Positions 1-7,673 of a DNA stretch of 64,000 nucleotides are shown here, in pieces. The stretch comes from Azonexaceae bacterium (GTDB taxonomy: Bacteria > Pseudomonadota > Gammaproteobacteria > Burkholderiales > Rhodocyclaceae). Made by a program: the position numbers and the translations under genes. Numbering within the stretch: position 1 is the first letter of the stretch; every line of letters begins with the position of its first letter. The notes under the pieces are model-generated. The model saw only the letters and a list, made by a program, of their open reading frames with translations, was not told the DNA's origin and made no database searches. Where the stretch lies: positions 372,001-436,000 of the forward strand of contig JAAXVL010000002.1 of NCBI GenBank assembly GCA_013335535.1, written 5' to 3'.

Positions 1-1085
1 AGTTGCCAAACTTGATCGTCGGTCCAGTCGGAGACGAGTTCGCGCAGTTCGGGCGTGTTGAAGAAATGCTCGCGAACGTAGGCGCCGTCCTTGGCCTTGA
101 AGGTCTGGTACTGGCCGTCGCACAGTTCCATCATGCGCTTCTTGAGGATGCCCTTCTTGTCGCGGTTGAACAGGGTGTCCCACTGCGTGCCCCAGATCAG
201 TTTGACGACATTCCAGCCGGCACCGCGGAATTCGGATTCGAGTTCCTGGATGATCTTGCCGTTGCCGCGCACCGGGCCATCGAGGCGCTGCAGGTTGCAG
301 TTGATGACGAAAATCAGGTTGTCGAGCTTTTCGCGACCGGCCATGCCGATGGCGCCGAGCGATTCGACTTCGTCGGTCTCGCCGTCGCCGAGGAAGGCCC
401 ACACCTTGCGATCACCGGCCTTGGCCAGCCCGCGCGAATCGAGGTACTTCATGAAACGGGCCTGATAGATGGCCTGGATCGGGCCGAGGCCCATGGAGAC
501 GGTCGGGAACTGCCAGAAGTCCGGCATCAGCCACGGATGCGGGTAGGACGAAATGCCCTTGCCGTCGGTTTCCTGGCGGAAGTTGTCCATTTGCTCGGCG
601 GTCAGGCGGCCGAGCATGAAGGCGCGGGAATAAACGCCCGGCACGGAGTGGCCCTGGAAGAAGATCAGGTCGCCGCCGGACGGGTCATTGATGCTGCGCC
701 AGAAATGCGAGAAGCCGACGTCGTAAAGCGCGGCAGCGGAAGCGAAGGAGGCGATGTGGCCGCCGACGTTGGTGTCCTTGTTGGCGCGCACGACCATGGC
801 CATCGCGTTCCAGCGGATGTAGCTGTGAATCTTGATTTCCAGGTCGGCATTGCCCGGGTACTTGGGCTGTTTGTCGGCCGGAATGGTGTTGATGTATTCG
901 GTGTTGGCCGAGTAGGGCAGATCGATCCCGTCTTCGCGGGCCTGGCCGATCAGCTTTTCGATCAGGAAATGGGCGCGGTCGGCGCCTTCGTTGGCGAGGA
1001 CGCCACCGAGGGCATCAGTCCATTCTTTGGTTTCCTGCGGATCTACGTCAGCAGGGTCAGGCAAGTTGTTCGGTTGTTCGGCCAT
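1..1085 (-). CDS. aceE: Pyruvate dehydrogenase E1 component, homodimeric type (5' part, runs off the window)
   Basis: The minus strand encodes an uninterrupted protein of 361 residues starting MAEQPNNLPDPADVDPQETK and leaving the window at base 1. It is the N-terminal 40% of a roughly 890-residue AceE, the thiamine-diphosphate subunit that decarboxylates pyruvate and acetylates the lipoyl domain of AceF. Recognisable family segments are the N-terminal stretch IRWNAMAMVVRAN, the FFQGHSVPG motif, and the ThDP/Mg motif GDGETDE (about residue 233) followed by NLIFVINCN. The ATG at 1085 has an AGGAGA Shine-Dalgarno 7-8 bases upstream and a good sigma-70 promoter at 1196-1224. The E2 and E3 genes would be expected further left, outside the window. 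Confidence 0.95.
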   Translation of the reverse strand, partial: MAEQPNNLPDPADVDPQETKEWTDALGGVLANEGADRAHFLIEKLIGQAREDGIDLPYSANTEYINTIPADKQPKYPGNADLEIKIHSYIRWNAMAMVVRANKDTNVGGHIASFASAAALYDVGFSHFWRSINDPSGGDLIFFQGHSVPGVYSRAFMLGRLTAEQMDNFRQETDGKGISSYPHPWLMPDFWQFPTVSMGLGPIQAIYQARFMKYLDSRGLAKAGDRKVWAFLGDGETDEVESLGAIGMAGREKLDNLIFVINCNLQRLDGPVRGNGKIIQELESEFRGAGWNVVKLIWGTQWDTLFNRDKKGILKKRMMELCDGQYQTFKAKDGAYVREHFFNTPELRELVSDWTDDQVWQ

Positions 1086-1195
1086 GGTTTGTCTCCTGGG
1101 TTTGAATGTCATTCTGTTTTGCCCGTTTAGCAAAACTACTTTAACTGCTTCCAGCGCACTTCGCGAGTCCGTACTTTCCCTAATTCGCGTTTCGC

Positions 1196-1224
1196 ATTGT
1201 AAAAACAAAATTCGCATCGTGCAA
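1196..1224 (-). promoter_or_regulatory. Sigma-70 promoter of aceE
   Basis: On the minus strand a -35 box TTGCAC (1224-1219) and a -10 box TACAAT (1201-1196) are separated by exactly 17 bases, ending about 110 bases upstream of the aceE start codon. Short TTCGCAT-type direct repeats overlap the boxes and might be an operator, but I recognise no known regulator site. Confidence 0.7.
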
Positions 1225-1231
1225 TAAGGAC

Positions 1232-1254
1232 AAACCCGTACCGCGGGTTTTTTT
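1232..1254 (+). terminator. Rho-independent-like hairpin between norF and aceE
   Basis: AAACCCG (1232-1238) pairs with CGGGTTT (1244-1250) around a 5-base loop and is followed by four more T on the plus strand. Its T-tract suits a plus-strand transcript, yet both flanking genes are on the minus strand. On the minus strand only a short GGGTTTG follows the stem, so it may stop norEF transcripts weakly or act as a bidirectional barrier. Confidence 0.45.
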
Positions 1255-1275
1255 GCATATTTACAACGGGGGAGC

Positions 1276-1572
1276 TTAGAGCGTGGCCCAGCGGGCCAGC
1301 GTGCCGCCGAAGAAGGCGGTGGCGATCAGGGCGAGCGGCGAAACGGCGATGAAGACCTTGAGCACGCGGGCAATGAACGGATGGGCGATGTGCGATTCGA
1401 TGAAGCAGCGGGCGACCAGCGCGCCCTTGATCCAGATGATGGCGGCGACCAGCAAGGGTAGCCAGTTGGCTGCCCGGAACCATTCGCTGAGGCCGAGGCT
1501 GGCCAGCGTCAGCGCGACCAGAACCAGCCATGCCACGGTCAACCGGGAAAAATGGTCATTTTTGCAATGCAT
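1276..1572 (-). CDS. NorF-like / cytochrome c oxidase subunit IV-type small membrane protein
   Basis: A 98-residue protein with three predicted membrane helices (about residues 13-31, 36-52 and 70-90), resembling the prokaryotic cytochrome oxidase subunit IV family (NorF-like). It starts 3 bases downstream of the stop of the subunit III-like gene, so the two form an operon. Such pairs assist assembly or activity of heme-copper oxidases or nitric oxide reductase, but no norCB or cox catalytic genes are in view. The first turn of helix 1 (FSRLTV, residues 8-13) is encoded by a copy of the dispersed motif at 1533-1562, so the N-terminus may have been modified by motif acquisition. Function is inferred from topology and its neighbour. 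Confidence 0.7.
   Translation of the reverse strand: MHCKNDHFSRLTVAWLVLVALTLASLGLSEWFRAANWLPLLVAAIIWIKGALVARCFIESHIAHPFIARVLKVFIAVSPLALIATAFFGGTLARWATL
1533..1562 (+). repeat. Dispersed tripartite motif, copy 1 (exact core)
   Basis: Exact core CCACGGTCAACC followed by A/T tracts at motif positions 16-20 and 26-31. It lies inside the norF-like coding sequence, where the opposite strand encodes FSRLTV. Confidence 0.85.
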
Positions 1573-1575
1573 CGC

Positions 1576-2178
1576 TCAGGCCAGAACGTAGAACAAGGGG
1601 AAAATGACGAGCCAGATGATGTCCGTGGCGTGCCAGTAGCAGGCCAGCGCTTCGAGGCCGGCGTAGTCCTCGGACGAATAGCCGCGGAAAGCCAGTCGGG
1701 CCAGCACCCACAGAATGCCGAGGATGCCCCAGGTAGCGTGCACCAGATGCGTGAAGGTCAGGTAATAGTAGACCGTGAAGAAAATGCCCGACTCGCCGTT
1801 GATGCCGTGCGCCAGGTTCCAGGTGATTTCCAGTCCCTTGGTCACCGGGTAGCCGAGGGCAATGACGAGGCCGGCGACCAGCCAGATGACGGCCGAGCGG
1901 TGTTTGTCCTGGCGGATGGCGTTGACCGAGCAGGCGATGAAATAACTGCTCGTGATCATGAGCAGCGTGATGGTCGTTCCGGCCAGTACCGACAAGCGCT
2001 GCGCCCCGGCGTGGAAAGCGTCGGGAAAATGGGCACGGGCGATGAAATAGACCGCGAAGAGTACGGCGAACTCGACAAACTCGCAGGTAATGCCGGCCCA
2101 GATACCCTTGTTGCCGGGAATGCGGTAGCGGCTTTCGGTAACGGGGGGCGGTTCGGCGAGGAGGGTGGCGGCGGTCAT
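1576..2178 (-). CDS. Heme-copper oxidase subunit III family protein (NorE-like)
   Basis: A membrane protein of about 200 residues with five predicted helices and the subunit III signatures CEFVEFAVLFAVYF, FTHLVHATWGI and a final YWHATDIIWLVIFPLFY. Subunit III-type proteins bind lipid and stabilise the catalytic subunit of heme-copper oxidases; NorE is the version near nitric oxide reductases. The length without the other oxidase subunits favours NorE-like. The chosen start is the ATG at 2178 (MTAATLLAE). A GTG at 2262 would add 28 residues rich in charged and polar positions; neither has a strong ribosome-binding site. It is followed after 3 bases by the NorF-like gene. Confidence 0.75.
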   Translation of the reverse strand: MTAATLLAEPPPVTESRYRIPGNKGIWAGITCEFVEFAVLFAVYFIARAHFPDAFHAGAQRLSVLAGTTITLLMITSSYFIACSVNAIRQDKHRSAVIWLVAGLVIALGYPVTKGLEITWNLAHGINGESGIFFTVYYYLTFTHLVHATWGILGILWVLARLAFRGYSSEDYAGLEALACYWHATDIIWLVIFPLFYVLA

Positions 2179-2317
2179 GGTCGGGGTGTCGGTGAACTCC
2201 CATTGTTCCGGGCGCCGGCCCAGCCAGCCTTGATGTCCATCAACGGCCTTGGGATACGACACGAAAAAAATACCCGGGCAAATTGCGTTGTATCAAGTTG
2301 CCACAAGAATGCCCTTT

Positions 2318-2323
2318 TATAAT
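2318..2323 (+). promoter_or_regulatory. Probable -10 box upstream of iorA
   Basis: A perfect TATAAT lies 35 bases upstream of the iorA ATG. No good -35 sits at 16-18 bases (TTGCCA is only 14 bases away), so an activator-dependent promoter is possible. Confidence 0.4.
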
Positions 2324-2357
2324 GTATGGCTTTAGTTCAAATGATCGAGGAGTCGAC

Positions 2358-4235
2358 ATGGCGGCAGTCATGCCCGTACCGGCAGCCAGCCGGGTTTTGA
2401 TGTCCGGTAACGAAGCAGTCGCCCGCGCGGTCTGGGAGGCCGGCGTGAAAGTCGCGGCCGCTTATCCCGGCACGCCGTCTACCGAAATGCTGGAAGTCAT
2501 TTCCACCTACCCGGACCTCTACGCCGAGTGGTCGGTTAATGAAAAAGTGTCGCTGGAAGTGGCCATCGGCGCCGCCTATGCCGGTTCGCGCGCCTTTTGC
2601 TGCATGAAGCATGTCGGCATGAACGTCGCCTCCGATGCCCTCATGACCCTGACCCTGACCGGCGTGGTCGGTGGCCTGGTCATTGCCATTGCCGACGACG
2701 TCGGCCTGTCGTCCTCACAGAACGAGCAGGATTCGCGCTACTGGGGCCGCTTCGCCCACGTCCCGGTGCTCGAACCGGCTGACTCGCAGGAAGCCTACGC
2801 GATGACGCTCTATGGCTACGAGCTTTCCGAAAAATTCCAGGTGCCGGTCATCCTGCGCATGACGACGCGTATCAACCACGTCAAGTCGCTGGTTACCGTT
2901 GGCGAGCGCAGCGAGTACGTCGGCGCCGGCTTCAAGAAGGAACCGGCTCGCTTCGTCATGGTGCCGGGTAATGCCGGCAAGCGCATCCCACTCATGTTCG
3001 CGCGTGATATCAAGTTGCGCGAAGTGGCTGAAACGTCCGAGCTCAATTTCATCGAGGACGGCTCCGACAAGCGCGTCGGCTTCATCGCCTCCGGCCCGGC
3101 CTACATGCATGTCAAGGAATCCTTCCCGAATGCGCCGGTGTTGAAGCTCGGCTTCTCCTGCCCGGCGCCCTTCGAGAAATGCCGCGAACTGGCTGGCATG
3201 GTCGACCAGGTGGTGATCGTCGAAGAGGTCGAGCCGCTCATCGAAACCGAACTCAAGGCACAAGGCCTGAAAGTAATCGGCAAGGAAATCCTGCCGCTGC
3301 AGGGCGAACTGTCGCCGAATGTCCTGAAGCCCGCCATCGCCAAACTGCTTGGCGAGCCGATTCCGGAAACAACTGCGCTGGCCCCTATGCAGGTTTTTCC
3401 GCGGCCGCCGACGATGTGTGTCGCCTGCCCGCACCTCGGCGTCTATTACACGCTGTCGCAGGTGCGCAACCTCAACATCTCCGGCGACATCGGGTGCTAC
3501 ACGCTGGGTGCTGGCCATCCGTGGAATGCGCTCGATACCTGCGTTTCGATGGGCGCCTCGATGGGGGTCGCGCTGGGCATGGACAAGGGCCGTGGCGAGG
3601 CCGACAAGGACAAGCGCGTGGTCGCCGTGATCGGTGATTCGACCTTCCTGCACATGGGCATGCAGGGCCTGCTCGACATGGTTTACAACAAGGGCAACGT
3701 CACTGTTCTGCTTCTCGACAACCGTGCCGTCGGCATGACGGGCGGTCAGGACAATCCGGGCAATGGTCGCGATATTTACGGCGAAGACTCGCCGCGCGTC
3801 GATTTCGCCAAGCTGGTCTCCGCCCTCGGCGTCAAGCAAGAGCGCATCCACACGGTCAACCCGTATGAACTGCCCGTTCTGTTCAAGACCATTCGCGACG
3901 AAGTGAAGGTGCCGGAGGTGTCCGTCATTATTACCGACCAGCCCTGCGTGCTGATCAAGGATTACCACAAGCTCAAGCCGTTCGAGGTCATCGACGACAA
4001 ATGCACAGGTTGCGGCAATTGCATCGACGTCGGTTGTCCGGCCATCCACGTAACGCGTCGTGGCAAGGAAGTGAAACCGAGTGGTCGCGAGGTCGATCTG
4101 GCTTTCGTTCGCATCGAAACCTCGGTGTGTACCGGCTGCGGCCTGTGCGTCCAGCCCTGTGCGCCGAAGGCCATTGTCCATCATGTGCAGACCTCGCCGA
4201 TCCAGCTGGTGAGCAAGGGAGGCTGCGCAGCATGA
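2358..4235 (+). CDS. iorA: Indolepyruvate:ferredoxin oxidoreductase, alpha subunit
   Basis: A 625-residue protein that oxidatively decarboxylates aryl pyruvates (indolepyruvate, probably phenylpyruvate) to aryl-acetyl-CoA while reducing ferredoxin. The N-terminal pyruvate-binding domain carries AAAYPGTPSTEM. The ThDP domain carries GDIGCYTLG (about residue 376) and GDSTFLHMG with NNxN-like LLLDNRAVGMTGGQ. The C-terminus has two 4Fe-4S motifs, CTGCGNCIDVGCP (from C549) and CTGCGLCVQPCAP (from C591). The start at 2358 is preceded by GAGG; upstream in-frame starts lack this. The stop overlaps the beta-subunit start as ATGA. It probably serves aromatic amino-acid catabolism or phenylacetate supply. 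Confidence 0.93.
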   Translation: MAAVMPVPAASRVLMSGNEAVARAVWEAGVKVAAAYPGTPSTEMLEVISTYPDLYAEWSVNEKVSLEVAIGAAYAGSRAFCCMKHVGMNVASDALMTLTLTGVVGGLVIAIADDVGLSSSQNEQDSRYWGRFAHVPVLEPADSQEAYAMTLYGYELSEKFQVPVILRMTTRINHVKSLVTVGERSEYVGAGFKKEPARFVMVPGNAGKRIPLMFARDIKLREVAETSELNFIEDGSDKRVGFIASGPAYMHVKESFPNAPVLKLGFSCPAPFEKCRELAGMVDQVVIVEEVEPLIETELKAQGLKVIGKEILPLQGELSPNVLKPAIAKLLGEPIPETTALAPMQVFPRPPTMCVACPHLGVYYTLSQVRNLNISGDIGCYTLGAGHPWNALDTCVSMGASMGVALGMDKGRGEADKDKRVVAVIGDSTFLHMGMQGLLDMVYNKGNVTVLLLDNRAVGMTGGQDNPGNGRDIYGEDSPRVDFAKLVSALGVKQERIHTVNPYELPVLFKTIRDEVKVPEVSVIITDQPCVLIKDYHKLKPFEVIDDKCTGCGNCIDVGCPAIHVTRRGKEVKPSGREVDLAFVRIETSVCTGCGLCVQPCAPKAIVHHVQTSPIQLVSKGGCAA

Positions 4236-4843
4236 ACGACAACACCAACATCCTCGTCGTCGGCATCGGCGGTCAGGGCGTCATGACGGCGACCGAAATC
4301 CTCGCCGAAGCCGCCATCGCGCTCGGTCACGACGCCAAGAAGACCGAAGTGGCCGGCATGGCGCAACGCGGTGGCGTCGTTTCGTCGCACCTGCGTTTCG
4401 GTAAACGTGTTTTGTCGCCGCAGATCACGCCGGGTACGGCCGACGTCCTGCTCGGTTTCGAGTCGGCCGAAGCCATGCGCTGGCAGCACATGCTAAAGCC
4501 GGGCGGCATCACGCTCATGAATACTGCCAAACTCGTGCCGCCGGTCGTTGAACTGGGCCTTTTCGATTACCCGGAAGACCCGCTCGCCGAGATCAGGAAG
4601 AGCGGCAACAAGGTCGTCGCTTTCGATGCGACCACCATCGCGCAGGATCTGGGCGACATCCGCCTCGGTAATACGGTCATGCTCGGCGCCATCGCCGATC
4701 ACCTGCCGTTCGGTGCCGAGGTGTTGCTCGATTGCGTGCTCAAGCGTTTCCAGCGCAAGGGCGAGAAACTGGTCGAACTGAACCGCCGCGCTTTTGAAGC
4801 CGGGCGTGCAGCCGTCGGCGAAGCGGAAGCTGCTGCAGCGTAA
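4232..4843 (+). CDS. iorB: Indolepyruvate:ferredoxin oxidoreductase, beta subunit
   Basis: A 203-residue gamma-domain-type protein starting MNDNTNILVVGIGGQGVMTA, the hallmark of the small subunit of 2-oxoacid:ferredoxin oxidoreductases. Further family segments are KKTEVAGMAQRGGVVSSHLR and GNTVMLGAIADHLPF. It overlaps iorA by four bases (ATGA), so the pair is translationally coupled and makes the heterodimeric enzyme. A strong hairpin terminator follows. Confidence 0.92.
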   Translation: MNDNTNILVVGIGGQGVMTATEILAEAAIALGHDAKKTEVAGMAQRGGVVSSHLRFGKRVLSPQITPGTADVLLGFESAEAMRWQHMLKPGGITLMNTAKLVPPVVELGLFDYPEDPLAEIRKSGNKVVAFDATTIAQDLGDIRLGNTVMLGAIADHLPFGAEVLLDCVLKRFQRKGEKLVELNRRAFEAGRAAVGEAEAAAA

Positions 4844-4869
4844 TCTGGTAAAATACGCGCCAATTCAAA

Positions 4870-4899
4870 GGGAAAGGCCTTCGCCTTTCCCCTTTTTCT
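4870..4899 (+). terminator. Rho-independent terminator of iorAB
   Basis: GGGAAAGGC (4870-4878) pairs perfectly with GCCTTTCCC (4883-4891) around a CTTC loop and is followed by a T-rich run. A TAAAAT box at about 4851 lies just before it, so it could also attenuate a folD transcript. Confidence 0.8.
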
Positions 4900-4917
4900 T
4901 TTCAGTTGGATGCTACG

Positions 4918-5778
4918 ATGACTGCACAAATTATTGACGGCAAGGCGCTGGCCGAAGAACTGCGCCAGGGTTTCAAGGCACGCGTCGAGGCGCTCACCGC
5001 CAAGGGCCACAAACCCGGTCTGGTGGTCATTCTGGTCGGGGCCGATCCGGCCTCCGAAGTCTATGTTCGTAACAAGGTCAATGGCTGCCTGGCCATCGGC
5101 ATGCACTCCGAGAAAGTTACCTACGATGCGACAGTCGATCAGGCCACGGTGCTCGACAAGATCGCCGAACTGAACGCCGATCCGAATATCCACGGCATTT
5201 TGGTCCAGCTGCCGTTGCCCAAACATTTCGATGAAGAAAAGGTGCTCGAAGCGATCGCCGCCGACAAGGATGTCGATGGTTTCCACGCCGAGAACGTCGG
5301 CGCGCTGGCCCAGGGCAATCCGCGCTTCATTCCCTGCACGCCGTATGGCGTCATGAAGATGTTCGAGAAAGGCAATGTTGATCTGACCGGCAAGGAAGCT
5401 GTCGTCATCGGCCGCTCGAACATCGTCGGCAAGCCGATGGCGCTGTTGCTCATCAACGCCGGCGCGACGGTCACCGTCTGCAACTCGCGCACCCAGGACC
5501 TCAAATTCCACACCCGCCGTGCCGACATCCTCGTCGCCGCTGTCGGCAAGCCGAAATTCGTGACCGGCGACATGGTCAAGCCGGGTGCCGTGGTCATCGA
5601 CGTCGGTATTAATCGTCTGCCCGACGGCAAGCTGTGCGGCGACGTCGATTACGCCGACTGCCTTGAAGTCGCCGGCCAGATCACCCCGGTGCCGGGCGGC
5701 GTCGGTCCGATGACCATCACCATGTTGCTGGCAAATACCATCGAAGCTGCGGAACGAAAAGCGGCGCTGGCTGACTAA
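4918..5778 (+). CDS. folD: Bifunctional methylenetetrahydrofolate dehydrogenase / methenyltetrahydrofolate cyclohydrolase
   Basis: A 286-residue FolD, of normal length, interconverting 5,10-methylene-THF and 10-formyl-THF with NADP. Visible motifs are YVRNKVNGC (catalytic Tyr and Lys), [29 protein letters not shown], the dinucleotide-binding [14 protein letters not shown], and the C-terminal [15 protein letters not shown]. The ATG at 4918 gives the usual N-terminus ([14 protein letters not shown]). A TTG at 4906 would add four residues and is less likely. It is followed 35 bases later by purE, so one-carbon and purine genes are grouped. Confidence 0.95.
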   Translation: MTAQIIDGKALAEELRQGFKARVEALTAKGHKPGLVVILVGADPASEVYVRNKVNGCLAIGMHSEKVTYDATVDQATVLDKIAELNADPNIHGILVQLPLPKHFDEEKVLEAIAADKDVDGFHAENVGALAQGNPRFIPCTPYGVMKMFEKGNVDLTGKEAVVIGRSNIVGKPMALLLINAGATVTVCNSRTQDLKFHTRRADILVAAVGKPKFVTGDMVKPGAVVIDVGINRLPDGKLCGDVDYADCLEVAGQITPVPGGVGPMTITMLLANTIEAAERKAALAD

Positions 5779-5813
5779 GGCATCTTTCCATCCCTAACTG
5801 AAGGATTTACAAC

Positions 5814-6311
5814 ATGAGCACAAAGCCCCTCGTTGGTATCGTCATGGGTTCGGACAGCGACTGGCCGATCATGCGCGCCGCCGCTGTTGCCCTGAAAAAC
5901 CTGGATATTCCCTACGAAGCCAAGGTGCTTTCGGCTCACCGCACGCCGGATCAGGCGCTGGAGTACGCCTCTACCGCCGCTCAGCGTGGTATCAAGGTGC
6001 TGATCGGTGCGGCTGGCGCTGCTGCTCACCTGGCTGGCGTGCTCGCGGCCAAGACGCAGATTCCGGTACTCGGCGTGCCGATGCCTTCCAAGCATCTGAT
6101 GGGCCTCGACTCCCTGCTCTCCATGGTTCAGATGCCCGGTGGCATCCCGGTCGCCACCTTCGCGGTCGGTGAAGCCGGTGCGACCAATGCCGCCCTGTTC
6201 GCCGCCGCCATTCTGGCGCTGAGCGACGAAGGCACGGCCAAGAAACTGGCCGGCTTCCGCCAGAGCCAGACCGAAAAAGTGCTGTCCAAGACGCTGCCCG
6301 ACCAGCCTTGA
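5814..6311 (+). CDS. purE: N5-carboxyaminoimidazole ribonucleotide mutase
   Basis: A 165-residue class I PurE converting N5-CAIR to CAIR in purine synthesis. Motifs are VMGSDSDWPIM (active-site Ser and Asp), SAHRTPDQ (catalytic His), GAAGAAAHLAGV and MPGGIPVAT. An AAGGA ribosome-binding site lies 9 bases before the ATG. A class I PurE needs PurK to make N5-CAIR, yet no purK follows: the next gene starts 25 bases later and is a Sua5 homologue. Confidence 0.95.
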   Translation: MSTKPLVGIVMGSDSDWPIMRAAAVALKNLDIPYEAKVLSAHRTPDQALEYASTAAQRGIKVLIGAAGAAAHLAGVLAAKTQIPVLGVPMPSKHLMGLDSLLSMVQMPGGIPVATFAVGEAGATNAALFAAAILALSDEGTAKKLAGFRQSQTEKVLSKTLPDQP

Positions 6312-6336
6312 CCACCACCACGACCAGCTTTCGCCG

Positions 6337-7323
6337 ATGACTCACGACTACACGCGCGCGGTTGAATTGCTGCGCGCCGGCGAGCTGGTCGCCTTCCCGA
6401 CAGAAACGGTTTATGGCCTGGGGGCGGACGCCGCCAACCCGGCCGCCGTCGCCAAGATTTTTGCCGCCAAGGGTCGCCCGGCTGATCACCCGCTGATCGT
6501 CCATGTCGCCGGCCATGATGCCGTCGATCATTGGGCCGAACAGGTTCCCGCCGTCGCCTGGGAACTCATGGAAACCTTCTGGCCTGGCCCCCTGACGTTG
6601 ATTCTCAAGAAGCAGGCCTGGGTGCCGGATGCCGTCACGGGCGGTCAGGATACGGTTGGCCTGCGCGTTCCCGGCCACCCGGTGGCGCTCGACCTGTTAC
6701 GCGCCTTTGCCGCTGTCGCCGGTGAACATGCCGGCATCGCCGCACCCTCGGCCAATCGTTTCGGGCGCATCAGTCCGACCACGGCCGATCACGTCCGCGA
6801 AGAACTTGGTAATCGTGTTCAGCTGATTCTTGACGGCGGGCCATGCAAGGTCGGCATCGAATCGACCATCGTCGACTGCTCTCGTGGTGAACCGGTCGTC
6901 CTGCGTCCCGGCCACATCGCCCCGGCCCATCTCGAAGCCGTGCTGGGTCGTCGCCCGGCCATCGAAACCGCCGTCGGCGCCCCGCGAGTCTCCGGTTCGC
7001 TGGCCGCCCACTATGCGCCGCAAACGCCGATGCGCCTCGTTGCCCCCGAGCGTCTGCTCGATTTCATCAACGCCCAGCGCCACAAGGGTGACCGCTGCGG
7101 CGTCATCAGCACCAACCAGCCACCGCAGGCCGGCATGCCACACGTCTGGCGCCTGCTGCCGGCCGACCCGGTTGGCTACGCCCACGAGCTCTACGCCGCC
7201 CTGCGCGACATGGACCACGCCGGCGTCGACCTGATCGCCGTCGAAGCGCTGCCGGATGATCAGGCCTGGGCGGCCGTCGCCGACCGCCTGCGCCGCGCCG
7301 TTGCCGGCGCCGGACAAGCGTAA
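6337..7323 (+). CDS. L-threonylcarbamoyladenylate synthase (Sua5/YciO/YrdC type)
   Basis: A 328-residue protein making threonylcarbamoyl-AMP for the t6A modification of tRNAs reading ANN codons. The N-terminal YrdC domain (about 1-200) has FPTETVYGLGADA, KGRPADHPLI, FWPGPLT and SANRFGRISPT. The C-terminal Sua5 domain (about 230-328) begins after SGSLAAHYAPQTP, so this is the long Sua5 form, not the short TsaC form. It follows purE closely, in the same direction, and is followed by a dispersed-motif copy and a tRNA gene. Confidence 0.9.
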   Translation: MTHDYTRAVELLRAGELVAFPTETVYGLGADAANPAAVAKIFAAKGRPADHPLIVHVAGHDAVDHWAEQVPAVAWELMETFWPGPLTLILKKQAWVPDAVTGGQDTVGLRVPGHPVALDLLRAFAAVAGEHAGIAAPSANRFGRISPTTADHVREELGNRVQLILDGGPCKVGIESTIVDCSRGEPVVLRPGHIAPAHLEAVLGRRPAIETAVGAPRVSGSLAAHYAPQTPMRLVAPERLLDFINAQRHKGDRCGVISTNQPPQAGMPHVWRLLPADPVGYAHELYAALRDMDHAGVDLIAVEALPDDQAWAAVADRLRRAVAGAGQA

Positions 7324-7333
7324 ACGCAGACTT

Positions 7334-7363
7334 CCACGGTCAACCGGAAAAACCGGCCAAAAA
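7334..7363 (+). repeat. Dispersed tripartite motif, copy 2 (exact core)
   Basis: Exact core with A/T tracts at 15-19 and 26-30, intergenic, 10 bases after the Sua5 stop. Confidence 0.9.
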
Positions 7364-7432
7364 CGAAAATTCCTGCGCCCAGAAAAGCTGCTTTGATCTG
7401 CAAATCGGAGTGCGCTAGAATCGGTCCCCGTT

Positions 7433-7508
<76 letters not shown>

Positions 7509-7533
7509 ATAACAAGTTTTAAGTAGTCCAAAG

Positions 7534-7576
7534 AAGGCCAGAAAACCACGGTAAATCAAGGTTTCTGGCCTTTTTT
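7534..7576 (+). terminator. Terminator downstream of tRNA-Ala, inside the island
   Basis: AAGGCCAGAAA (7534-7544) pairs with TTTCTGGCCTT (7562-7572), with an ACC/GGT extension, followed by a T-run. It terminates the tRNA transcript and was probably supplied by the island. Confidence 0.75.
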
Positions 7577-7612
7577 ACGTCCATTACTATCCGGTAAGTG
7601 ATATTGCAATCC

Positions 7613-7642
7613 GGGGGCAACTGGGGGCAACATAGGGGGCAT
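7613..7642 (+). repeat. GGGGGCA direct repeats at the left end (candidate integrase arm sites)
   Basis: Three copies of GGGGGCA(A/T) at 7613, 7623 and 7635. Further copies lie within the first 170 bases of int, including an inverted pair near 7762-7780. Two GGGGGCATAT copies lie at the right end (about 13486 and 13497). Confidence 0.55.
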
Positions 7643-7673
7643 ATACCCGTTGAGCGAAAGCTGTTGCCCCCAA

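Noticed and set aside
3-1130. Long plus-strand open frame over aceE
   Set aside because: It is the antisense shadow of aceE, whose minus-strand product matches the family throughout and has a promoter and ribosome-binding site.
3850-3861. ACACGGTCAACC in iorA, 11 of 12 core bases
   Set aside because: The first tract is imperfect and the second is absent; it encodes a natural family segment (HTVNPYE).
4848-4899. Riboswitch upstream of folD
   Set aside because: Only a simple GC hairpin with a T-run is present; no conserved riboswitch core is visible.
7613-7642. Short GGGGGCA repeats considered as a CRISPR array
   Set aside because: The units are only 8 bases with 2-4 base spacing, with no 25-40 base repeats, spacers or cas genes anywhere in the window.
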